DNA from: Smittium culicis
Taxonomy: Eukaryota > Kickxellomycota > Harpellomycetes > Harpellales > Legeriomycetaceae
Assembly: GCA_001970855.1 (NCBI GenBank)
Contig: LSSN01000858.1
Span: forward strand, 1-27,754
Reading direction: 5' to 3'
DNA length: 27,754 nucleotides
Shown: positions 20,011 through 27,130 of the stretch, piece by piece
Layout: each line of letters opens with the position of its first letter
Numbering within the stretch: position 1 is the first letter of the stretch
Notes under the pieces: generated by a model
The model's database searches: none
The model's input: only the letters and a program-made list of their open reading frames with translations
Told to the model about the DNA's origin: nothing
Program-made: the position numbers and the translations under genes

Positions 20011-20444
20011 ATTTCGATTAATAAAAAATAGTTTTTATGATAGTTGGACTGATAAGCTTTTATAATTTTATAATTAATTGAATATTTTATGGTTTTATAT
20101 AATATTATTTGTAATTGAATTATTTCGTAATCATTAGAATACTTTATATAGTTCTATTTGAAAATTACAATTATTAATAATACGTAATTGAATAGAATTA
20201 ATAATATTTAAAAATGTATTGTTTTCACGATTACGTTTTATAATTTCTTGTATAATATAATTTGTAAATATATAATTATTATAATATTATTGAATTAATA
20301 TCAGTTCTATAATAATATGTAATTGATAATGACCAATGTCGTGCTTTCGGTGTCATTAAAGAATTGAAAAAAGGGTCTAGATGATTCTTGGTAAAAAGTT
20401 CCAATAATTTTTTAAACACTATAACTATCCTCTAAAATATCTTT
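20011..20444. other. AT-rich spacer
   Basis: AT-rich to about 20330, then more complex toward the small ORF at 20445. No gene seen. Confidence 0.45.
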
Positions 20445-20629
20445 TTATGGAGAGTAGTGGGTAGAAGCCTGGGAGTCTTGCTCGACCCCTCTATTATTCG
20501 ATCTACGTCTTCGAGGTCTGGTTCTAAATACGAGAAAACGGCCTTCTGAAGGTCGAATTATTGTTGTTGTCCTTTTTTTATGTTTATCCACTCATCAGTA
20601 GGTTGAGATCTCTTACCAGGATTAGACAT
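20445..20629 (-). pseudogene. short Asn/Ser/Arg-rich ORF, frameshifted
   Basis: The ATG at 20629 opens 34 codons, MSNPGKRSQPTDEWINIK then DNNNNSTFRRPFSRI, ending at TAG (20525-20527). Overlapping it in another frame, FRTRPRRRRSNNRGVEQDSQ continues to TAA at 20445-20447. The abrupt switch from one basic frame to another suggests one frameshift in a basic N-terminal domain, similar in style to the starts of the 19866 and 22574 ORFs. An Arg-rich start of this kind is common in CRESS-virus capsid proteins and in gag proteins, but no further domain follows, so the identity stays open. Confidence 0.35.
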
Positions 20630-21154
20630 ATGACAATGTAGTTATTGTGTATATATGTTGACTAGTTAATTATTATAACACGGAACTACAAGATATTCCG
20701 GACAAAGTTGAGGTTAAATGATAACTCAAATGGAATATTTTAATATAAAGTGCACTGGGTAGAATGTTTTTCTATGGGTAAAATATATTATCGAAAAAAA
20801 AACAAGGATTAAAAGGGATAAAATAGTGGTAAAATTAAAGAAATAACTATTGAGGGAGTCGAACTAATGTACTGGTAGAAGAATACTTGAAACTATCAAG
20901 TATAAGTGTTAAAAATTGGGTTTAGATATTTTTATCCTAATTTTAACATAGCTTAGATGTGTTCACCTTATTTATATTGAACTTTGATTATCCCACTATA
21001 TCTTGGTGGTATTCTGAAACTGATCATAAGAAAATCGTCATGACACTATATTGAAAAAACATTGATATAAACAACAGGTATTTAACTAGTCCAATAAATT
21101 GAAGTTATTGTTCATAAGTAATATTAAAGTGCATAGATCAATGAATATGATCAA
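20630..21154. other. spacer, no gene seen
   Basis: Region between the small ORF and the Rep 3-prime end. There is a clean 8-bp-stem hairpin (ATACTTGA/TCAAGTAT) near 20881-20901. No reading frame is convincing. Confidence 0.45.
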
Positions 21155-21160
21155 TTTATT
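21155..21160 (-). terminator. AATAAA polyadenylation hexamer after rep
   Basis: On the minus strand AATAAA lies only four bases after the Rep stop codon (21165-21167). It fits a eukaryotic poly-A signal, but in such AT-rich DNA the hexamer is common, so the support is modest. Confidence 0.3.
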
Positions 21161-21164
21161 AAAT

Positions 21165-22127
21165 TTAAAGTGTGAAATAACTGAGATCCAAATCTTCATC
21201 TTCTTCAAATTCGTCATCGCTTTCAATAAGAATGACATCTTTTTCGACTATAAGACTCGAGTTGACAGGGATTGTTTTAACTCGTCTTGTAATTGCTTCG
21301 TCATTGTAGAATATTTTTACATTAGTAAGAAATACTCTTGGAAGTAGCCTTGGAATTCGTACTGATCGATACTTGACATCAATTGTTGATGCAAACTCTA
21401 CATTAGTTAATGCAATCATTTGCTCCCGGTCCAGTTTTCGTTTCAATGCATTGAACTCGTCAAAAATTAGACCGTCATGCTTATGCGTTCGCCTCTTCAA
21501 GTCTTCCAGAGAGTTGATAACTAGCGGGTTGTTGAATAGTGTCAGAGCATAGGAAGACTTGCCAGTTTCACTTTTCCCTATTAGCATTAGTGCTTGCTTT
21601 GTTCGATCCCAATTTTTAATTCCACGAGGATGAATAAATCTGAAAGAGGGATCCTTGAACGGCTCTAGATTTTCATCTACAGGTCGATCCTTTAGATTCC
21701 GAGTACTTTTTTCAAACAGAATTGAGTTTCTGATGTAATCCCGGCCAAGATCGTTTGAATTCCTTGCAACTTCAAGTGCATCTTCATATGTAGCAGCAGC
21801 AAAGTACTTCTGAACTGAAGTAGTTTTCTTGTGTGGAAATTCAGAATCCGGAATGTTTGTAATATAGTCGTTGTCCTTGACGACATATACTTGAACAGAT
21901 TTTGATGAGCGGCATACTTGATAGTTCCCATGGAATCCCATTATGTCAAAGAATCTGGGATTCCTTGTTTCTTTTACAGCGTTCCTTGAGAGGTAGACAT
22001 GGATATGCGGATCGCCGCTAGAATGTTTTTCACGAGCAATGATGTACCTGTCGAAAGTCAGTTTTTCCTGAAGCGCCGTGAAAACTACATTCAGGTCTAG
22101 GTTGCAATGAGGATAAATCAAGAAGAA
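21165..22127 (-). CDS. rep: CRESS-DNA-virus-type replication initiator (Rep), endogenous
   Basis: Rep proteins of circular ssDNA viruses nick and join the origin and unwind DNA during rolling-circle replication. Counting from the TTG at 22121, the HUH endonuclease motifs are: motif I FFLIYPHC (starting just before residue 1), motif II HIHVYL (39-44) and motif III with the catalytic Tyr in YVVK (79-82). FHGNYQ and CRSSKSV lie before motif III. The superfamily 3 helicase follows: Walker A GKSETGKS (182-189), Walker B LIFDE (218-222), motif C VFLTN (263-267) and an arginine-finger-like ITRR (277-280). The last 15 or so residues are strongly acidic. At about 318 residues it is full length for the family, with no frameshift. 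It has no ATG of its own: the frame opens directly after a TAG that ends the upstream Ser/Pro-rich ORF. The closest virus family cannot be set without a search. It sits in AT-rich chromosomal DNA, which argues for an integrated copy. Confidence 0.88.
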   Translation of the reverse strand, partial: FFLIYPHCNLDLNVVFTALQEKLTFDRYIIAREKHSSGDPHIHVYLSRNAVKETRNPRFFDIMGFHGNYQVCRSSKSVQVYVVKDNDYITNIPDSEFPHKKTTSVQKYFAAATYEDALEVARNSNDLGRDYIRNSILFEKSTRNLKDRPVDENLEPFKDPSFRFIHPRGIKNWDRTKQALMLIGKSETGKSSYALTLFNNPLVINSLEDLKRRTHKHDGLIFDEFNALKRKLDREQMIALTNVEFASTIDVKYRSVRIPRLLPRVFLTNVKIFYNDEAITRRVKTIPVNSSLIVEKDVILIESDDEFEEDEDLDLSYFTL

Positions 22128-22574
22128 CTACTTTCCTCCAATCCTGTATCCTCTAGAAGAATTTGAGGAAGATTCAGAGGTGGTCGATTGAACAGGTTGA
22201 GCAGTAGGAGCAGCAATGGCAGTGGGAGCAATTATGGAGGTAGAAGCAGTAAGAGGCAGTGCATTTGGCAGCATGAATCCATATGCTTGATTTGGCTGGA
22301 TGTGTACCGAGCGTACAGAAGCCTGAGAGTTTATAGCTAAATTGAGCTCAGGCGACTGAAAGTTGTATGCAGGATAGCAGGCGGGAGCAGAAGGAGGAAA
22401 TCTGTTGGCTAGAGGCTCGAATCCAAAGCCTGGTTGTGACCGGGTGTTCATCCAGGAAATGTTCTGGCTTAAACGAGGTCTAGGAGCAATAGCTCTTTGA
22501 GAGCTAGCAGCGGAGTAAGGTGTAGACGAACTAACGCGTCTTGGAGTTTGGCTGTTGTTGTTGGAGGCGGGCAT
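22128..22574 (-). CDS. Ser/Pro/Ala-rich ORF in frame with rep
   Basis: The ATG at 22574, in the context TTAAAATG, opens 148 codons (MPASNNNSQTPRRVSSSTPY at the start, SSSNSSRGYRIGGK at the end) to TAG at 22128-22130. The protein is low-complexity, rich in Ser, Pro, Ala, Asn and Gln, basic near its start, with no membrane segment or known domain, and is predicted to be disordered. It is in the same frame as rep with only the TAG between, so a 148-residue N-terminal extension of Rep is possible by readthrough, or was present before a nonsense mutation. The composition resembles the start of the gag-like ORF at 19866. A TATA box lies about 95 bp upstream. Confidence 0.6.
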   Translation of the reverse strand: MPASNNNSQTPRRVSSSTPYSAASSQRAIAPRPRLSQNISWMNTRSQPGFGFEPLANRFPPSAPACYPAYNFQSPELNLAINSQASVRSVHIQPNQAYGFMLPNALPLTASTSIIAPTAIAAPTAQPVQSTTSESSSNSSRGYRIGGK

Positions 22575-22667
22575 TTTAATAGAAGAATACTTTAATTTTA
22601 GAAAATTGGATTTCAAAAAAGTGTTTAGAGAGAAAGGTAAAGTTTGAAATAAATGAAAAATTGGGTC

Positions 22668-22675
22668 TATTTATA
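22668..22675 (-). promoter_or_regulatory. TATA box of the Ser/Pro-rich ORF and rep
   Basis: TATAAATA in the context AAGTATAAATAGACCC on the minus strand, 94 bp before the ATG at 22574. The spacing would place a transcription start about 30 bp downstream and leave a leader of roughly 60 bases rich in pyrimidines (CTTTCTCTCT). It is the best-formed promoter in the window. Confidence 0.5.
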
Positions 22676-22680
22676 CTTAT

Positions 22681-23500
22681 CGAGTGAAAGAAAAAATTTT
22701 ATTTTTTTAATAGATCCTTATCTCGTGTAAAATATTAAAAATATGAAATTGAAATGATTGGGTTTAATTGTAGTTAATTATTGATGATTGGCTTAAATAC
22801 CTTATTGGCCTTTAAATTGAAAATTATTGGCTACCTATATAATTTATGCTATAGATTAGAGTGTAATTGGCTAATTTTGTAATTTAGACTAATAATTTTA
22901 ATATGATAGGCTTATTTATAAGTTTTGATTTAAACAAGTACGTGATTGGCATGACTCGATTAATGAATTATAATAATGTATTACAGTCAATATAAAATAT
23001 ATATAAAACTTATAAATCTGAATTTATACTTTAAAAAGTTGAATCAACTATTTATTTGGCAACTCAATTATTGATTAAAATAAACACTAGAATAATTTCA
23101 TGTGCAAAAATATACTTAAACAAATCTGTAATATGATAGAAACTATAAAATACAGCTTATATATGAAATATATATAAAATCAATGTCGTATAAATAGCAA
23201 TATATCTAACACTACTGACTAATAAATTGACTTAGTAAATAAACAAAAATATGGTAGAAACTTAATATATCAATTCAGTAAAAATCAATTGCTAACAAAT
23301 AATAAAAAGATATATATACTTTAGTTAATAGTAGTATTTAAAAAATATTAAAAATTGTTCTAACAAAATTAATTAGCAATGATATGCTAAAAAGTAAAAA
23401 TATCAAGCATCAGCGAATATTGTAGAATCAATAATAGAACCTAACAAAAATCAAATTTAAGCTAGAATAATGAAAATTAAAATAAAATTTGAAGTTACTA
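22681..23500. other. AT-rich spacer upstream of the rep promoter
   Basis: AT-rich. Several short TTGGCT or ATTGGC motifs recur between 22755 and 22950 (on the minus strand, AGCCAAT and GCCAAT, i.e. CCAAT-box-like), which could be upstream elements of the rep promoter. No gene. Confidence 0.4.
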
Positions 23501-23609
23501 ACCCTGTCACAGTGATGTTTGGGAATAATTTGAGTGGTTTAGAGGGGTTTTAGTTGACTTTATTGGGCAAGCGGTTAAGGGGCTAAGGCTCTTTAAGATT
23601 AAGAAAAAA

Positions 23610-23658
23610 ATGTAAGATATAGGGATGGATGTAAAATATAGGGATGGATGTAAGATAT
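23610..23658. repeat. 19-bp tandem repeat, 2.6 units
   Basis: ATGTAARATATAGGGATGG occurs at 23610-23628 and 23629-23647, with a partial third unit to 23658. It lies in a G-rich stretch (23500-23721) just 3-prime of the ORF1-like gene. Confidence 0.7.
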
Positions 23659-23707
23659 CAGTAGGGAGAGTAAATTTAGTCCGAGAGGCGGGGGTAGGTC
23701 GGGAGAT

Positions 23708-23721
23708 GGGTTAGGGTTAGG
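23708..23721. repeat. short telomere-type motif
   Basis: GGGTTAGGGTTAGG, two and a third TTAGGG units. Read on the minus strand it is CCTAACCCTAACCC, about 170 bp after the ORF1-like stop codon. Similar 12-13-bp motifs are at 4320-4331 and 17198-17210, all in the same orientation. Confidence 0.6.
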
Positions 23722-23891
23722 ATTTTATAACTTTATTTCAGGTTTTGTTTCCCTGTACATCACAAAAGATATTAAATTATAAAACTGGTTTAAAAAACAA
23801 AACTATAACTATAAACTAAATTTAAGAAAAATAATATGAATAGTAGTAAAGAAAACTATTAAGATTATAGATAAAAACTATAACGGTCAAT

Positions 23892-24833
23892 TCAAGATCC
23901 TGGACCTGGATTGGCTTCTATTTCGGCGAGTAGTTCAGTCATGAACTGAACCATTTCCGGCTTTTTGGAATTATCGATTGATTTCTTCAATTGAGCGATA
24001 TAGACTGCTTTGCAAGCAGCTTTCATATCTTTATTAGCTGATTTGTCCATTGGGACATCAGGCTTTACTTTAGGCATGAGTTTCAGAAACTCGAATGCCT
24101 TGACTCTGGCGCAGAACGCTGGTGCGTACTCTTCAGAAACGGTAAACTCCAACATTCGCTTCCCAATGAAGTCCATGTTGTGAATCCTAGTCAATTGGAA
24201 GCACATGTTAAACAAGCACTCTTTGACGTCTTTTATTGGCTGCCTCGCTATGCCTTGGACATAGATTCTGGCTAGTTTATGATTTTTCTCGGCACGAGTA
24301 CCGGAATTTATTGGCTTGGTGCCAACAAGCTTTCTAATGCTTTTGGTAAGCAATTCTGCTTCCTTAGCATTTTTACTCTGAGACTTTGCAATCTCAGAGT
24401 ACGATAGTTTTTTAACTGAAGGGGCTGGCGGATGAGCGGATAAAGCGGTCTGAGACGTTCCAAAATTGAACGTGATCGGCGGCGCTGGCGTTGATACTAC
24501 AGAGGCGGTAGGAGGCTGGACAGTCTGATTCACGGTCTGTGTTGACCCTTGACTCTGATGAGTCAGGCGGTCAATTTTCTTAGTCTGAATGACTAATAGT
24601 TCTTTCAAGTGAAGATTTTCATCTTCAAGCTTTTTTATCTTCAATAGATCTTCGGATCTATTGGCTTTAATGATTTCTTGCATATTTTTAACATGCAGTT
24701 CCGTGCCGTCGTAAAAGTCCTCATTAGTAACATAGTCGTTACCAAAAAGCGTGTACAATCTCTTATGAGAGCTTGTAGATTGATAGGTGCTCCTCTTGTT
24801 GGAGACAAGAGACCCACCCAAGCTGTAGCACAT
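23892..24833 (-). CDS. retroelement ORF1/gag-like protein with 2A-like C-terminus
   Basis: The 313-codon ORF starts at ATG 24833. After a Ser-rich start it has a heptad-type coiled coil (residues about 60-92, LLKIKKLEDENLHLKELL), a Pro/Thr/Ser linker, KKLSYSEIAKS (about 142-152), and then a conserved domain with YVQGIARQPIKDVKECLF and MDFIGKRMLEF (about 190-235). This layout, a coiled coil followed by a nucleic-acid-binding-type domain, fits LINE ORF1 proteins. The domain pattern GI-x-R-Q-P-I-x-x-V-K is shared with the gag-like fragments at 18.9-19.9 and 13.4-13.7 kb. It ends EIEANPGPGS, very close to the 2A consensus D-x-E-x-N-P-G-P, with only Gly-Ser after the break site. No ORF2 follows in the next kilobase. 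The same frame is open for 33 codons upstream (24843-24941, APNTPSSKNNVLNIRGL) before an in-frame TAA, so the original protein may have been longer. Confidence 0.68.
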   Translation of the reverse strand: MCYSLGGSLVSNKRSTYQSTSSHKRLYTLFGNDYVTNEDFYDGTELHVKNMQEIIKANRSEDLLKIKKLEDENLHLKELLVIQTKKIDRLTHQSQGSTQTVNQTVQPPTASVVSTPAPPITFNFGTSQTALSAHPPAPSVKKLSYSEIAKSQSKNAKEAELLTKSIRKLVGTKPINSGTRAEKNHKLARIYVQGIARQPIKDVKECLFNMCFQLTRIHNMDFIGKRMLEFTVSEEYAPAFCARVKAFEFLKLMPKVKPDVPMDKSANKDMKAACKAVYIAQLKKSIDNSKKPEMVQFMTELLAEIEANPGPGS

Positions 24834-24941
24834 CAGTTTTTATCTGATAGAATCTTTTAATCTATTAGTGAGCCCTCTAATATTTAACACATTATTCTTA
24901 CTTGAAGGAGTATTTGGAGCCAAACAATTTGTGATAAACCA

Positions 24942-25347
24942 TTATACTAAATACAGATTTTTCCACTTGATTCACAATTAATTCCATTATCTCACCGCTT
25001 ACATCCAATTGACCAATTAGTTCTCGTCATTCTTATTACGCTAATCATTTTATAAATAATGACAGCAGATTCCTTTCCATCATGGATAATAGTGTTTTAA
25101 AAAATGTACAAGTCTATTCTAGTTTTTGTTCCCGCATTTTATACAAATCACTACCTAAATAATCTAATTTTTTTTTGCTTCCAAAGAGAGTAATATTAAT
25201 CGTGATTCCTGGATTGAAAATATTTTGTTTAAATGAGAAAAAAATTAATAAAGGTTTTATTTCACTTGAACAAAAGAGTAGGTATAGTTTTTATCGTAGC
25301 ATAAAAAGCCCATTTTTCAGACCTACGAATTATAAAAAAACAAAATT
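24942..25347. other. spacer, no gene seen
   Basis: AT-rich region upstream of the ORF1-like gene. The 60-codon plus frame at 25175-25357 is basic low-complexity sequence and is not convincing. Confidence 0.45.
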
Positions 25348-25566
25348 TTATGTGTGAATTAGAAGGTGCCAGTCAAATTCAAAGAGACCTACATAAACTT
25401 TATTAATTCTGAGTATATAAAGTTCGACAATCTTGCTCTTGGGGTAGAAATGTTTATAAACATTGATATTCAGATTCAAATTCAGAAAATTAATTTTTTC
25501 GACAAGAGGTTGATACTTCTTTTGATAGAGAGATCGGATTGTTTCAATTATTTCATTGCTGTTCAT
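25348..25566 (-). CDS. small hypothetical protein (72 codons)
   Basis: Opens with ATG and reads MNSNEIIETIRSLYQKKYQP, then an Asn/Leu-rich stretch (FLNLNLNINVYKHFY), then KSKIVELYILRINKVYV to TAA. The composition is more protein-like than the background, but the opposite strand is also open over almost the same span (25366-25578), so the coding strand is uncertain. No domain is recognised. It lies about 0.5 kb upstream of the ORF1-like gene on the same strand. Confidence 0.3.
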   Translation of the reverse strand: MNSNEIIETIRSLYQKKYQPLVEKINFLNLNLNINVYKHFYPKSKIVELYILRINKVYVGLFEFDWHLLIHT

Positions 25567-25674
25567 CTATGTAAATGAAAAAATTTTCGCAAATGGGAGG
25601 TTTTTTTGTTAAATGAATATTAAATTTTTTCATATAATTTTTCATAGCAATGGTCATGGTCGCTAGAGTTTGTC

Positions 25675-26200
25675 GTGAAGTCTAGGCTATAACCCAGCCT
25701 ATGACTTCGTAGTGTTATGGGTAAGTAGGAAAATGACCTACTTATTCCATAAGGTTCTGGGTTGTGAGGGTAAAACCCTCTGCCCAGTAATAGCTCTCTA
25801 AATGACTATAAACCACTAAGATAAAAATAAAGTCATTAGTTGGTTTTAAAGCTATACAGGTGAAAACGCCATAATACGCTAAAGTTATCTTGGTTCAAGG
25901 AATTAATCCTCTTGGACATTACAAGTGATATACAGGACTGAGACTAGAACGTAACCTGTCTCCCCTCAGCATATGCCTCGGTGTAATACTCCAAGCGCAA
26001 TACTGGGTAGATAATGGTACGCGACCAGGGCTCTACTTAACTTATTCGAGGGGTACAAGAGAGGCTGACTGGTGTATAGCTTCTGGCTATGCTGTTCCTG
26101 CTCACTTCGGCAGTTGGTTTCGCAGAAAGGTCTCTTGTATGTCACATAAGCGAACGTACCCTGAAACATAGTAAATTTGACTAGTAGTTAGGTCACAGGG
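25675..26200 (+). ncRNA. putative structured RNA segment, class unknown
   Basis: Three strong hairpins follow each other: GAAGTC/TAGGCT with AGCCTA/GACTTC (25677-25708, one-base bulge), TTATGG/TAAGTAGG with CCTACTTA/CCATAA (25715-25752), and CTGGG/GAGGGT with ACCCTC/CCCAG (25757-25787). Next, AATGACT/AGTCATT (25801-25837) could form a pseudoknot with the following TTAGTTGGTT. Around 26010-26160 nested long-range pairs occur (GGTACG with CGTACC; TACAAGAGA with TCTCTTGTA) enclosing small hairpins (ATAGC/GCTAT, CTGC/GCAG). ACTGAGACTAGAACG near 25940 recalls the R segment of group I introns, but I found no matching S segment. It could also be a retroelement leader. Confidence 0.45.
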
Positions 26201-26863
26201 TGGGTGAAGTAGTAAATTGCAATGACTTCAGGCCGTTGAAGATCCGCCATTGCCATCTTGTTTCCTTATCAGTACATAGTATGCTTTGCGGAGACACAAT
26301 TAATGTTTTTGGTCATGCCTCCACTGTCTAGCGTGCATCAAATTATTAATAAAGTATCTATGTTTAGAATGATGGGTGGTAGAAAGGTGGGGAAGTTTAC
26401 CCCAAATTAACAATTAAGCCTTATCTTTTATGCGGCCTATAGTTGGCCCATAAATAACTATTAATGTATTAAATTCAAACCTAGGTTTCAGCCTAGACAA
26501 TGTATCATTAATGCGAAGTAGAGTAAAGTAATAAGTCTTGTTAATATATTAAATAGTAATTTTTGTATTCATTATATATAGTAAAGAGTGGGTATCTTGC
26601 TGATTCCCTCTCGCCCTTTTATTCTTTTAAAATAAAATACTTAAAATATCAATTCCATCTTTTATTATATTTTATACAATCCTATACTTGAACGTAATTA
26701 ATTAGTACTCTATTATATTCAAACTATTGGGAAAGAACTCTATAATTGTAAAATTACAATTACGAACTGACCATGGACTATAATTCTGAATAATTAATTA
26801 CCAAAAGTACATTATTATACAACCTTCATTTTATTTTAAACCTACCCTACCAAATCCGCTACT
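26201..26863. other. spacer, no gene seen
   Basis: The first 200 bp remain GC-richer and include GTGGGGAAGTTTACCCC (26388-26404), related to the hairpin at 9082. The rest is AT-rich without a coding frame. Confidence 0.4.
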
Positions 26864-27130
26864 ATGTCCACTTTTCCCGGTCCGTCAACGGAAATTACCC
26901 CTCCCATTCATGGGGCAGATTTCCTGGAAGACGAATCCACCTCGTATAGGAACTCAAAATCTACTGCCACTTTACCAGTCCCAGACAGCAGATATATTGA
27001 GGATATCCAAGAAGGACTCCTAGATACACCCTCCTTCTCCTTAAGTTGGTTTAGTTCCGTATATCTAAAGATATTTTTTATGGTTTTAGGTTATAGATTA
27101 GATTTTCTTGCACTACAAATAAAAATTTAA
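26864..27130 (+). CDS. hypothetical Pro/Ser-rich N-terminal ORF (88 codons)
   Basis: The ATG lies in a C-rich context after a long AT-rich leader. The first 60 or so codons are balanced and GC-richer (MSTFPGPSTEITPPIHGADF, then ATLPVPDSRYIEDIQEGLLD). The last 25 are hydrophobic and AT-rich (VYLKIFFMVLGYRLDFLAL), as if coding had run into spacer or an intron. It could be the first exon of a gene or the start of another gag-like protein. No domain is recognised. Confidence 0.35.
   Translation: MSTFPGPSTEITPPIHGADFLEDESTSYRNSKSTATLPVPDSRYIEDIQEGLLDTPSFSLSWFSSVYLKIFFMVLGYRLDFLALQIKI

Noticed and set aside
20830..20910. Minus-strand tRNA-like hairpin with a B-box-like GTTCGACTCC.
   Set aside because: The T-arm cannot pair, the D-arm is missing and the hairpin loop length is wrong. 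Probably chance.
24546..24565. CTGATGAGTCAG-type string resembling the hammerhead ribozyme core.
   Set aside because: It lies inside the ORF1-like coding frame and lacks the required GAAA partner and three stems.
18931..24941. Several single in-frame TAA/TAG codons (24840, 22128, 19132, also 10078 in the RT) might mean a reassigned code with TAR read as Gln.
   Set aside because: The long intact ORFs (Rep and the ORF1-like protein) use only CAA and CAG for many Gln residues and contain no internal TAR, and the LINE copy also has frameshifts. Ordinary nonsense mutations explain the data better.
25966..26169. A 67-codon minus-strand ORF.
   Set aside because: It falls in the segment with nested base pairing and shows no family signal; treated as a by-product of the higher GC content.
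25900..26200. Group I intron core suggested by ACTGAGACTAGAACG.
   Set aside because: A pairing S/P7 partner (AAGATATAGTC type) at the usual distance was not found, so I only report a structured segment of unknown class.
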